From the NCBI GenBank assembly GCA_038240855.1, contig JBBRGI010000026.1, positions 1-20,392 of the forward strand: a stretch of 20,392 nucleotides of DNA. The letters run 5' to 3'. Positions 8,465-14,773 of this stretch are shown one piece after another. The first letter of the stretch is position 1, and each line of letters starts with the position of its first letter. The notes beneath the pieces were generated by a model. It searched no databases. It was not told the DNA's origin and saw only the letters and a program-made list of their open reading frames with translations. The position numbers were made by a program, and so were the translations under genes. The stretch is from JAAFHB01 sp038240855. Its GTDB lineage: Bacteria > Bacteroidota > Bacteroidia > Bacteroidales > Prolixibacteraceae.

Positions 8465-9037
8465 ATGGAATATATTCTGATTATTATCTCAGCCGTTTTG
8501 GTCAATAACATCGTCCTGGTACAGTTTCTGGGGATTTGCCCGTTTCTGGGTGTTTCGAAGAGCTCCTCAACAGCAATCGGTATGGCGGGGGCGGTAGCTT
8601 TTGTAATGACACTTGCAACAATTGTAACGTATATTATCCAGTATTACATTTTAAATCCCTTGCATTTAGGATACCTGCAGACGATCGCTTTTATTCTGGT
8701 AATCGCCGCCCTTGTGCAACTTGTTGAGATCATATTAAAGAAAGTAAGTCCGGCGCTTTACCAGGCATTGGGTGTTTTTCTGCCGCTGATTACAACGAAC
8801 TGTGCGATTCTGGGGGTGGCCATTCTGACCATTACCAAAGAGTTCAACCTGCTTGAAGGGGTTGTTTATTCCATTGCAACCGCAGCAGGTTATGGCCTGG
8901 CGCTGGTCATTTTTGCCGGTATACGCGAACAGTTTGAACTGTCAGATATTCCTGAAGGATTAAAGGGTACTCCGATTGCACTGATCACGGCCGGCATCCT
9001 CGCTATGGCCTTTATGGGATTTTCTGGAATGGTCTAA
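8465..9037 (+). CDS. rnfA: Rnf complex subunit RnfA
   Basis: RnfA is the inverted-topology partner and paralogue of RnfE, homologous to NqrE. With the ATG at 8465 it has 190 residues, about six membrane helices, and the paired cysteines C25 (GICPFLGVSKSS) and C113 (TTNCAILGVAI). An in-frame ATG at 8387 would add 26 hydrophilic residues read out of frame across rnfE and is rejected. Only four bases separate it from the rnfE stop. It is the last gene of the operon and is followed by a strong terminator. Confidence 0.95.
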   Translation: MEYILIIISAVLVNNIVLVQFLGICPFLGVSKSSSTAIGMAGAVAFVMTLATIVTYIIQYYILNPLHLGYLQTIAFILVIAALVQLVEIILKKVSPALYQALGVFLPLITTNCAILGVAILTITKEFNLLEGVVYSIATAAGYGLALVIFAGIREQFELSDIPEGLKGTPIALITAGILAMAFMGFSGMV

Positions 9038-9056
9038 TAATCAAAATAATGGAATA

Positions 9057-9085
9057 AAAAAGCGGGTCTGTCGGCCCGCTTTCTT
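9057..9085 (+). terminator. Rho-independent terminator of the rnf operon
   Basis: AGCGGG at 9061-9066 pairs with CCCGCT at 9075-9080, extended by A-T pairs outside and a possible U-G and C-G pair inside. An A-run precedes it and a T-rich tract (TTCTTTATTT) follows. It lies about 20 bases after the rnfA stop. Confidence 0.85.
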
Positions 9086-9139
9086 TATTTCATTCATAAC
9101 TCATTATTAAACATACCCACTAAGTGAGGTATCTGCAAA

Positions 9140-9387
9140 TTAATGTTTTGCAATTATATCTGCATTTCCATCCGGGTCGCCAATTACATTACCACCCTTT
9201 TGAATTTCACCTAATAATAATAATCCTGCAACATAGAAGGGCAACGGTAAAAACGATGACAAGTCCAGTCTTTCTTCCAATTACTTCAACAGCCACTGCA
9301 ATCAAACTTTTACCTTCTGCTCCACGTCCTCATTTAATCACCACTGGTGGTGGATATTTAACCGCCGGGGACTGCCTGAAACAGTAA
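9140..9387 (-). pseudogene. Degraded IS1595-type (ISXO2-like) transposase fragment
   Basis: Read on the minus strand, one frame gives GRGAEGKSLIAVAVEVIGRK with continuation TGLVIVFTVA. A second frame then gives GEIQKGGNVIGDPDGNADII ending AKH and a stop at 9140-9142. Together they resemble the middle of IS1595-family DDE transposases: a GRGAxGK segment, a gKxGrxR strand, and a KGxxVITDgwxGY segment around the second catalytic Asp. A stop codon just before GRGAEG and a frame change in the middle show that it is broken. Only about 80 codons remain and no terminal repeats were recognised. The family call is by eye from a short stretch, hence moderate confidence. Confidence 0.55.
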
Positions 9388-9449
9388 TCAGCAACAAAAA
9401 TCCATTCAATAAGATTGTTATTGAGAAAAGCATTATTATTAAGAAATGA

Positions 9450-9457
9450 TATCTTTG
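9450..9457 (+). promoter_or_regulatory. -7 element of the toxin-antitoxin promoter
   Basis: TATCTTTG at 9450-9457 is an exact TAnnTTTG match, 19 bases before the antitoxin ATG at 9477. No good -33 TTTG lies at the standard distance; TTG at 9421-9423 is a few bases too far. A weak -33 would fit autoregulation by the TA complex, but that is inference. Confidence 0.45.
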
Positions 9458-9476
9458 TAATAAATAAACAAGCGAT

Positions 9477-9674
9477 ATGGAAACATTAATAGTAAAGGTA
9501 AAAGACAAGAATGAAATGAAATTAGTTTCAGATATTCTTGCAAAATTGCATATTTCTTCTACAACTTTGAGTGATGAAGAATCAGAAGATTTAGGGTTGT
9601 CTAAAATGTTGAAAGAAGTAAACCGCTCAGAAAAGGTTTCCCGTGAGGCTGTAATGAAAAAACTTAAGGGATAA
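9477..9674 (+). CDS. Antitoxin of a RelE/ParE-type toxin-antitoxin pair
   Basis: A 65-residue protein with a beta-rich start (METLIVKVKDKNEMKLVSDI), an acidic middle (DEESED) and a basic, helical C-terminal part. This is the size and position expected for the antitoxin of a type II module. The N-terminal sequence resembles small DUF2683-like antitoxins of Bacteroidota rather than classical RelB or Phd; that is by eye. Its stop overlaps the toxin start by one base (TAATG), so the two are translationally coupled. It would neutralise the toxin by direct binding and probably repress the shared promoter. Confidence 0.75.
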   Translation: METLIVKVKDKNEMKLVSDILAKLHISSTTLSDEESEDLGLSKMLKEVNRSEKVSREAVMKKLKG

Positions 9675-9940
9675 TGAAAACTGAATTTTTAAAGGCATTT
9701 TATAAAGATCTTGATAAGATAGATGGTCAAAATATCAAGGACGATATTGAATCTGCAATTAAGAACGTCGAGGATGCAAGAACATTTTCAGATATAAAAG
9801 GCTTTAAAAAACTTAAGGGCTACAAAATAGCTTACCGAATTAAAATTGGTAATTTTCGAATTGGTTTAATTATCGAAAAAAATATTGTTGAGTTTTCAAG
9901 AGTAGTCCACAGAAAAGATATTTATAAGGTATTCCCATAA
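9674..9940 (+). CDS. RelE/ParE-family toxin
   Basis: An 88-residue basic protein with the RelE/ParE fold pattern: two N-terminal helices, then strands KLKGYKIAYRIKIGNFRIGL and IVEFSRVVHRKDIYKVFP. The YRI..GNFRI motif and the C-terminal HRKDIYK segment are typical of Bacteroidota RelE/ParE toxins, which either cleave mRNA on the ribosome or inhibit gyrase. The sequence does not tell which target applies. The frame is intact and complete, unlike the mobile-element debris on both sides. A perfect hairpin terminator follows the stop codon directly. Confidence 0.82.
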   Translation: MKTEFLKAFYKDLDKIDGQNIKDDIESAIKNVEDARTFSDIKGFKKLKGYKIAYRIKIGNFRIGLIIEKNIVEFSRVVHRKDIYKVFP

Positions 9941-9970
9941 AATCCCGGTTAACAGCCGGGATTTTCGTTT
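9939..9970 (+). terminator. Rho-independent terminator of the toxin-antitoxin operon
   Basis: A perfect 10-base-pair stem, AAAATCCCGG (9939-9948) with CCGGGATTTT (9956-9965), closes a seven-base loop and is followed by a T-run (CGTTTT). It begins within the toxin stop codon. The A/T symmetry could let it act in both directions, including for the convergent integrase remnant. Confidence 0.85.
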
Positions 9971-10500
9971 TAAATTGCAGGGAATAGGTCGCGGATCCGG
10001 TCGCTGTCCATCACACCCAAATTTTTAAGGTATTCATTCAACATGTCCATGGAATGATCCCTTAATTGCATTTGAAGATATTTAATATTATCCAGGCTTT
10101 CCATGCCTTTACAACGCGGGTATGTTTCCATGAGTAAAACCCGTAACGGCCTTTTATTTTCAATGCCTCTAAAATCTTCTTATGTAATTTAGAAAGGTTG
10201 TCCCGCGAAAGAGGTTTAACTCCGCCAGATATATACGCTTCCGGATCAATATGAAGCAAATCTTTCAATTCTGGGTACAAGGCTGTAGAAATACTTTTTG
10301 AGTTTTGCGATTCTTACTAATTGCGCCAGGTATTTCGATATACACCATTGGTTTTTCAATACGGATACGTTCGCAAATTTCTGCCGCTTTTTGCATCCAG
10401 CCTTTTAATTGTCTTTATCCTTCAGTCCATAGACTTTTACACGCTTAAGAATGCGACCATTAACCAGCGGTTCATAATACCACACAAACGAAAGAAGGTG
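9970..10500 (-). pseudogene. Decayed tyrosine recombinase (phage-type integrase)
   Basis: Minus-strand pieces in at least three frames fit one integrase. An N-terminal piece (10405-10500) has FVWYYEPLVNGRILKRVKVY. A middle piece (to 10265) has AAEICERIRIEKPM and GAISKNRKTQKV. The C-terminal piece has SGGVKPLSRDNLSKLHKKI and GFYSWKHTRVVKAW. After a frameshift near 10090 this continues as NIKYLQMQLRDHSMDMLNEY with LKNLGVMDSDRIRDLFPAI to a stop at 9970-9972. The KHT box, the LRDHS segment and the tyrosine of NEY correspond to the catalytic region of the family. The whole spans about 180 codons against roughly 400 in intact Bacteroidota integrases. The N-terminal and middle pieces abut, so the core-binding domain appears deleted. 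It starts just past the 3' end of tRNA-Ser, as expected for an integrase beside its attachment site. Confidence 0.8.
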
Positions 10501-10527
10501 TTAATAATCACTTATAAATAAAAAATG

Positions 10528-10614
10528 CGGAGAGAAAGGGATTCGAACCCCCGGTACCGTTACCAGTACAACGATTTTCGAGACCGTCCCATTCGACCAC
10601 TCTGGCATCTCTCC
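10528..10614 (-). tRNA. tRNA-Ser (anticodon CGA)
   Basis: The minus strand folds as a class II tRNA. The acceptor stem GGAGAGA/TCTCTCC is perfect, and the D arm contains AGTGGTCGAATGG. The anticodon stem ACGGT/ATCGT holds the loop CTCGAAA with anticodon CGA, reading codon UCG. There is a long variable arm and a T loop TTCGAAT. The T stem has two G-U pairs. The discriminator is G and no CCA is encoded (GCATTT follows), so CCA must be added after transcription. Confidence 0.93.
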
Positions 10615-10640
10615 TGATTCCTTTCAAATGGTTTCAGCTA

Positions 10641-10648
10641 CAAAAATA
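10641..10648 (-). promoter_or_regulatory. -7 element of the tRNA-Ser promoter
   Basis: On the minus strand TATTTTTG (plus-strand CAAAAATA) is an exact TAnnTTTG match, 26 bases upstream of the tRNA 5' end. No clear -33 TTTG is seen at the standard distance. Confidence 0.4.
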
Positions 10649-10707
10649 AAAAAACTATCTTATTCTGCCTCCTTGTTAAGTACCAGTTTATACGAATTTC
10701 TGAACTG

Positions 10708-11649
10708 TTAAAATTTTCTTCCCACTATTGATTGTTTGATTTTTTGAAGTCCGGCAATACGGGCATCACCACGGTGGATAATTACAGAATAGTTGAGAAC
10801 CAAAGGTTCCGATACTTTTATACCAACTGTTGTATTGCCTGGCCATGCACAATTCTGCATACTTTTTTCTTTACGGATAATCCATTTCTGTGGAAAATCA
10901 GGATTTGATGGATGACAGACCATCATAATACCGGCCAATTTATCACCCTCTCCTACCCTTCCTGAAATATCCATCTCAGGACCGGCAGTAAGGGCAAGAT
11001 TTTGAGGAACAACCTCAGCTCCTCCACTCGTAAACTTCATTCCCGGAACCAAAGGTATCCGAACCGAAAAACCACTGTATCCTTTTTCATCCTCCGAACC
11101 TCCAAGCCGGATTCCGTCTTCCAGTGCCTTCAGTTCGATACAAAAATCAATTCGCCGGCAATCATGCTTAACAGGGAATACCGTTATTTTCGTGGTTTCT
11201 GAAATTACGGCACTCTGAATGTCATTTTTCAACCACAGCGAACTTTTCCAAAGTACTTTCACTTCCAGAAGGCCCGTTGATTGTTTTCCTTCACTTAAAC
11301 GTATAGCTGTTACCTCCTGCGAAAAATTTTCACACATCCATGGATCACCTAACCGCAAATTATCCTTCCAAAGCTGGTGCCAGGTCCAGAAAATTCCCCT
11401 ATGGTGGAAATGATCTGCCGGAAAATCTTCGGTTAAAATTTCACCATCCAAACCGAAAACCGGATGAAGATAATTCGATCTCGAATATTTACCATCCAGC
11501 GATTTAGGAGATTTCTGATAAAAAAATACTTTCTGATCCCTGTCTTTAATCCATACACCATCCTTTTCGGTTTGCATTGTGATTGGCTGGGAAAAAGAAA
11601 AAAAGGTTATTCCCAGAAAAAGAATTGTTGTAAAAAATATTTTCATCAT
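10708..11649 (-). CDS. Secreted DUF6807 (PmoA-like) protein
   Basis: This 313-residue protein has a clear signal peptide (MMKIFFTTILFLGITFFSFS, cut near Q21), so it is exported to the periplasm or beyond. The block YLHPVFGLDGEILTEDFPAD followed by HFHHRGIFWTW (about residues 60-90) is the hallmark of the DUF6807 family, often labelled methane oxygenase PmoA, which in Bacteroidota occurs in carbohydrate loci beside Gfo/Idh/MocA proteins. The label does not imply methane oxidation and the biochemical role is not established to my knowledge. The histidine-rich block may bind metal or substrate. The start is placed at the ATG at 11649; an upstream in-frame TTG and a second ATG at 11646 are alternatives. 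Confidence 0.85.
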   Translation of the reverse strand: MMKIFFTTILFLGITFFSFSQPITMQTEKDGVWIKDRDQKVFFYQKSPKSLDGKYSRSNYLHPVFGLDGEILTEDFPADHFHHRGIFWTWHQLWKDNLRLGDPWMCENFSQEVTAIRLSEGKQSTGLLEVKVLWKSSLWLKNDIQSAVISETTKITVFPVKHDCRRIDFCIELKALEDGIRLGGSEDEKGYSGFSVRIPLVPGMKFTSGGAEVVPQNLALTAGPEMDISGRVGEGDKLAGIMMVCHPSNPDFPQKWIIRKEKSMQNCAWPGNTTVGIKVSEPLVLNYSVIIHRGDARIAGLQKIKQSIVGRKF

Positions 11650-11708
11650 CAAAAAATGTATTGGACATGGGTAGATATATTAGAATAATCGGATGAGAGG
11701 TTGCCTCC

Positions 11709-11745
11709 AAAAAATTGCAGAGACGAGGCTTGCCTCGTCTCTGCA
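11709..11745 (-). terminator. Perfect palindrome, probable terminator or REP-like element
   Basis: TGCAGAGACGAGG (11716-11728) and CCTCGTCTCTGCA (11733-11745) are perfect complements around a four-base loop CTTG. On the minus strand it is followed by six Ts (plus-strand A-run 11709-11714). It lies 44 bases after the stop of the upstream oxidoreductase gene, so it can end that transcript. Its GC-rich, loop-tight form also resembles dispersed palindromic repeats of Bacteroidota genomes. Confidence 0.65.
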
Positions 11746-11789
11746 GGATTTTAATCAATGATATTATTAATTACCACTCATTAATAGGA

Positions 11790-13139
11790 TTAATATTTGA
11801 AAACCTTACCTCCGGCCATAACCTGTTGGGTTTTTACATCAAATGTTGCCTTCTGTCCGGTACGAAGCGCGGCAGTTGTCATAATATTGGCAATTGAATG
11901 ACTGTAACCCGCCTCAACAGGGGCATTGGTTTTGGGATTATTGGCACGGACACAATCCATCCAGTTTTTCATATGGGCGTTTGTCAATGGATCTGATCCT
12001 GTGTTTGAATCGGTTTCAACTTTTAATTGCGGAAGTTCAAACGGGGCCAGCAAGTTGGCTTTCATACCCATCTCTTTGGCATAACGCTCCTTCAAACCAC
12101 CTTCAGAAGAAACTTGATTAGTATCGAGGTCAAGTTTCCCGCCGTTGGAGAAATACCACTCCTTAGTGCCTCCTGAATCATTGGTTTGCCGTGAAGAATA
12201 AATAACCTGAAAGCCTTCATCTTTCTTATCCAGCGGGCCGTAATCAAAAACGGCTGTCATCGTGTCAAAATTACTGCGGCCATCTTTCCAGACATATACA
12301 TCACCATTGGCTGCAACAGATCTTGGATGAGGCAGATGCGTAAACCAATGCACTGTATCAATCTGGTGCGCCATCCACTGCCCGGGAATACCGGAGGAGA
12401 ATGGCCAGAAAAGTCTGAATTCTAAATATTTACGTGGATCCCATTTCTCGAATGGACGATTCATCAGGAATCTTTTCCAGTCGGTATCCGATTCTTTGAG
12501 TTGGGCAACTTCACCTGGACGACGCCAACGGCCGGGCTGATTCACGTTCCATGTCATTTCAACTGCACAAATTTTACCAAACTTCCCCTCCTGAATAAAG
12601 TTATGAGCGGCCTGGTAATTAGGGCCTGAACGGCGCTGCGAACCGATCTGGACAACTTTGCCTGTTTCGTTCACTGCCTTTTTTGCGAAAATCGCATCGT
12701 CCATGGTCTCTGCGAAAGGTTTTTCGCAGTAAACATTCATTCCTGCACGAACTGATTCGCCGCATAATAATGCATGCTGGAAGTCTGCCGTTGAGATAAT
12801 CACAGCATCCATTTTCTGATTATAAAACTCGTCAGTGTTTCGAGCCTGAAGCGGTGTGGTGGCATTGTTTTTTTTGATCCAGTTAGCACCATCATTGCGC
12901 CTTTTGCTCCAAAGATCACACACTGAAGCAAATTCAAAATTCATCTCCTTCGCATATTTTTGAAAGGCAGGCCCCAAGGCCGATTCAAAACGATTGGAGA
13001 AGCCAAGAATTCCGACTTTTACGCGATCATTGGCTCCAATGATTCTGCCATAACTTTTTGCGCTCATTGCCATACCCCCAAGGGTCAAACCGGCTGCGCC
13101 CAACGCCGATTTTTGAATAAATTCTCTTCTGTCAGACAT
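11790..13139 (-). CDS. Tat-exported Gfo/Idh/MocA family oxidoreductase (copy 1)
   Basis: Gfo/Idh/MocA enzymes are NAD(P)(H)-dependent oxidoreductases acting on sugars and their derivatives; some members are glycoside hydrolases using a redox step. The 449-residue protein starts with a twin-arginine signal (DRREFIQKSALGAAGLTLGG), so it is predicted to be exported folded, possibly with its cofactor. The Rossmann strand KVGILGFSNRFES departs from the usual GxGxxG because SNR replaces part of the glycine motif. The family EKP motif is at 139-141 and an HxxD motif is present in MAHQIDTVHWF. It shares a nearly identical leader with the neighbouring copy, and a tandem 10-base repeat sits upstream. 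The substrate is unknown. Confidence 0.88.
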   Translation of the reverse strand: MSDRREFIQKSALGAAGLTLGGMAMSAKSYGRIIGANDRVKVGILGFSNRFESALGPAFQKYAKEMNFEFASVCDLWSKRRNDGANWIKKNNATTPLQARNTDEFYNQKMDAVIISTADFQHALLCGESVRAGMNVYCEKPFAETMDDAIFAKKAVNETGKVVQIGSQRRSGPNYQAAHNFIQEGKFGKICAVEMTWNVNQPGRWRRPGEVAQLKESDTDWKRFLMNRPFEKWDPRKYLEFRLFWPFSSGIPGQWMAHQIDTVHWFTHLPHPRSVAANGDVYVWKDGRSNFDTMTAVFDYGPLDKKDEGFQVIYSSRQTNDSGGTKEWYFSNGGKLDLDTNQVSSEGGLKERYAKEMGMKANLLAPFELPQLKVETDSNTGSDPLTNAHMKNWMDCVRANNPKTNAPVEAGYSHSIANIMTTAALRTGQKATFDVKTQQVMAGGKVFKY

Positions 13140-13166
13140 ATTGGTTTAATATTAATTGTTAATAAT

Positions 13167-13186
13167 TATCAAGTTATATCAAGTTA
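13167..13186. repeat. Tandem 10-base direct repeat upstream of oxidoreductase copy 1
   Basis: TATCAAGTTA occurs twice in a row (13167-13176 and 13177-13186), 28 bases upstream of the start codon at 13139. One helical turn between copies is suitable for a dimeric regulator, but the role is not shown. Confidence 0.45.
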
Positions 13187-13189
13187 TTT

Positions 13190-13216
13190 AGACTGAAGAC
13201 TATTAGTCAAAAGTCT
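13190..13216. repeat. Imperfect inverted repeat between the two oxidoreductase genes
   Basis: AGACTGAAGACT (13190-13201) and AGTCAAAAGTCT (13205-13216) pair in 9 of 12 positions around ATT. It is downstream of copy 2 but lacks a U-run in that direction, so it is at best a weak terminator or an RNA stem. Confidence 0.35.
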
Positions 13217-13253
13217 CTCTGTCATCTCATCCATCTCAATTTTAATAGGCAGT

Positions 13254-14591
13254 CTATTGCTTGGGTTCCCAACCCTTTGCATATTCTCTTCCCCATAGTT
13301 TCATCGCATCACGATCATTAATATGGCCATTTTTGGTATTCACATCAAATGATTTTCCAATCCGGTAGGATATATTTGCATAATGACACATCATCTGTGT
13401 AATGGCACCCTGTTCAATCGGCGAATTAAGCTGAGTCTCTTTCCCCCGGATAACATTGAAAAAGTTTTTGATATGAGTATCCGTCATGTCTCCGCCTCCA
13501 CCAAGCGCTGTCCCTGCTTCAGTACTGCCTGACTTAATGGTTTTTACTAATTTCCCCTTTCGGTCATACAATTTGTAACCGCCCCGGTCAACAAATACGG
13601 AACCCTCCGAACCAAAAATAATGGTCCCCCTGTCGGCACCGTAAGTCAGCATTCCATTACGACTTTTACCATCCCAGGTAATGACTTTGTTTCCCGGGAA
13701 ACGGAAAGTTGCTTCCATCGTATCGTACATTTCCCATCCATCGTCAGGAAAATGGCGTTTAGATGCCTCAACATCAACATGTTCAGGATAATCAACCTCT
13801 AATGCCCAACGGGCAATATCCAGCTCATGAGTGGCATTGTTACCTGTTTCAGCAGTACCCCAATTCCAGCCGTACCAGTGCCAGTTATAATCCCAGATGT
13901 CGTGCATATATTCTACACGAGGTGCAGGCCCCTGGAAAAGATCCCAGTCGAGACCATCAGGAACCGGTGCTTTTTTGGGAACCGGGCATTCGGCACGCGA
14001 ATTTGAGTAAAATGCCACCGCTTTATAGGCTTTACCAATAACCCCTTTATGAATTTCAGAAATTATTTCCTGCGATTCGGGTGAAGAACGTTGCTGGTTA
14101 CCCATCTGAACCACTTTCCCGTATTTTTTCTGAAAGCCAACCAGTAATTCACCTTCACGCGGATTATGACTGCATGGTTTTTCAATGTAAACATGCTTGC
14201 CCGCCTCCATAGCCATCCAAGTTCCTGGTGCATGCCAATGATCGGGTGCGGCATTGAATATGGCATCAACCTGCTGATCAGCAAAAACATCGCGTATATC
14301 ATTGATTAATGTGGCTTTACCTTCGACTTTTCCCTGAAGATCTTTCCCTACCTTTTCGCGCTGACGCTTCATCACGTCGCAGATATAGACAAGGTCGACA
14401 TTGTTCTTTTTATCTTTTAATGCATTATAATAACTGCTTACCCGACGCCCGCAACCCATCAGCGCCACATTCAACCGGTCGTTTGCCCCGATAATTCTTC
14501 CATAGCTTTTGGCGCTAAACGACATTCCGCCAATTGTTAAACCTGCTGCACTAACAGCTGATTTTTTTAAAAATTCTCTTCTGTCTGACAT
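13254..14591 (-). CDS. Tat-exported Gfo/Idh/MocA family oxidoreductase (copy 2)
   Basis: A 445-residue paralogue of the adjacent gene with a twin-arginine signal (DRREFLKKSAVSAAGLTIGG) and a Rossmann motif NVALMGCGRR. The EKP motif is at 137-139 and an HxxD motif lies in ATHELDIARWAL, as in canonical family members. The segment SAKSYGRIIGANDR (residues 26-39) is identical in both copies, while the catalytic parts differ considerably. That suggests an old duplication or a conserved leader rather than a recent copy. It faces away from the GH2 gene across 182 bases containing a dyad and a promoter box. It is predicted to act in the periplasm on a sugar or glycoside; the substrate cannot be inferred. 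Confidence 0.9.
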   Translation of the reverse strand: MSDRREFLKKSAVSAAGLTIGGMSFSAKSYGRIIGANDRLNVALMGCGRRVSSYYNALKDKKNNVDLVYICDVMKRQREKVGKDLQGKVEGKATLINDIRDVFADQQVDAIFNAAPDHWHAPGTWMAMEAGKHVYIEKPCSHNPREGELLVGFQKKYGKVVQMGNQQRSSPESQEIISEIHKGVIGKAYKAVAFYSNSRAECPVPKKAPVPDGLDWDLFQGPAPRVEYMHDIWDYNWHWYGWNWGTAETGNNATHELDIARWALEVDYPEHVDVEASKRHFPDDGWEMYDTMEATFRFPGNKVITWDGKSRNGMLTYGADRGTIIFGSEGSVFVDRGGYKLYDRKGKLVKTIKSGSTEAGTALGGGGDMTDTHIKNFFNVIRGKETQLNSPIEQGAITQMMCHYANISYRIGKSFDVNTKNGHINDRDAMKLWGREYAKGWEPKQ

Positions 14592-14680
14592 TGTTTAAAC
14601 TTAAGATTTTATGATCGACTTTAATTAATCTTTCCGTGTGCCTTAACGCTACGAAGATAATCAAAAACATGCTGAATCCG

Positions 14681-14698
14681 ATATGTTTTACAACATAT
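14681..14698. promoter_or_regulatory. Dyad in the divergent promoter region, candidate operator
   Basis: ATATGTT (14681-14687) and AACATAT (14692-14698) form a perfect 7-base dyad with spacer TTAC, also flanked by G on each side. It lies between the divergent oxidoreductase and GH2 genes, 32 bases upstream of the GH2 -7 box. This fits a repressor or activator site controlling both; no assigned regulator. Confidence 0.4.
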
Positions 14699-14729
14699 GA
14701 AGTTCTGTCCAAACCCCAATCAATCCATT

Positions 14730-14737
14730 TATTTTTG
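14730..14737 (+). promoter_or_regulatory. -7 element of the GH2 gene promoter
   Basis: TATTTTTG at 14730-14737 matches TAnnTTTG exactly, giving a leader of about 30 bases to the ATG at 14774. Only a partial -33 (TTCTG at 14703-14707) is visible, suggesting dependence on an activator. Confidence 0.45.
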
Positions 14738-14773
14738 CATACTTGACAAAACAATATCCGTTAAATAATTGAT

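Larger units (their letters stand above)
9086..9476. other. Intergenic stretch without an intact gene
   Basis: Between the rnf terminator and the toxin-antitoxin pair no intact gene is visible. The middle holds the transposase remnant listed separately. A short plus-strand open frame at 9124-9387 is only the antisense of that remnant. The right end holds the promoter of the toxin-antitoxin operon. Confidence 0.5.

Noticed and set aside
9124..9387. 87-codon plus-strand open frame after the rnf terminator
   Set aside because: It lies antisense to a recognisable broken transposase, has His/Leu/Ile-rich composition with no family resemblance, and no promoter or ribosome binding site precedes it.
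10321..10521. 66-codon plus-strand open frame before tRNA-Ser
   Set aside because: It is antisense to the integrase remnant and its composition has no recognisable domain.
10708..11649. Methane oxidation implied by the PmoA label of the DUF6807 family
   Set aside because: The protein has a signal peptide, is soluble in appearance and sits with sugar enzymes; nothing resembles the membrane subunits of methane monooxygenase.
14063..14302. Antisense and alternate-frame open frames inside large genes, such as this one within oxidoreductase copy 2
   Set aside because: They overlap genes with clear domains and show no motifs of their own.
13254..14591. Recent tandem duplication of the two oxidoreductase genes
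   Set aside because: Only the leader region is nearly identical; catalytic regions differ widely, so the copies are old paralogues or separately acquired.
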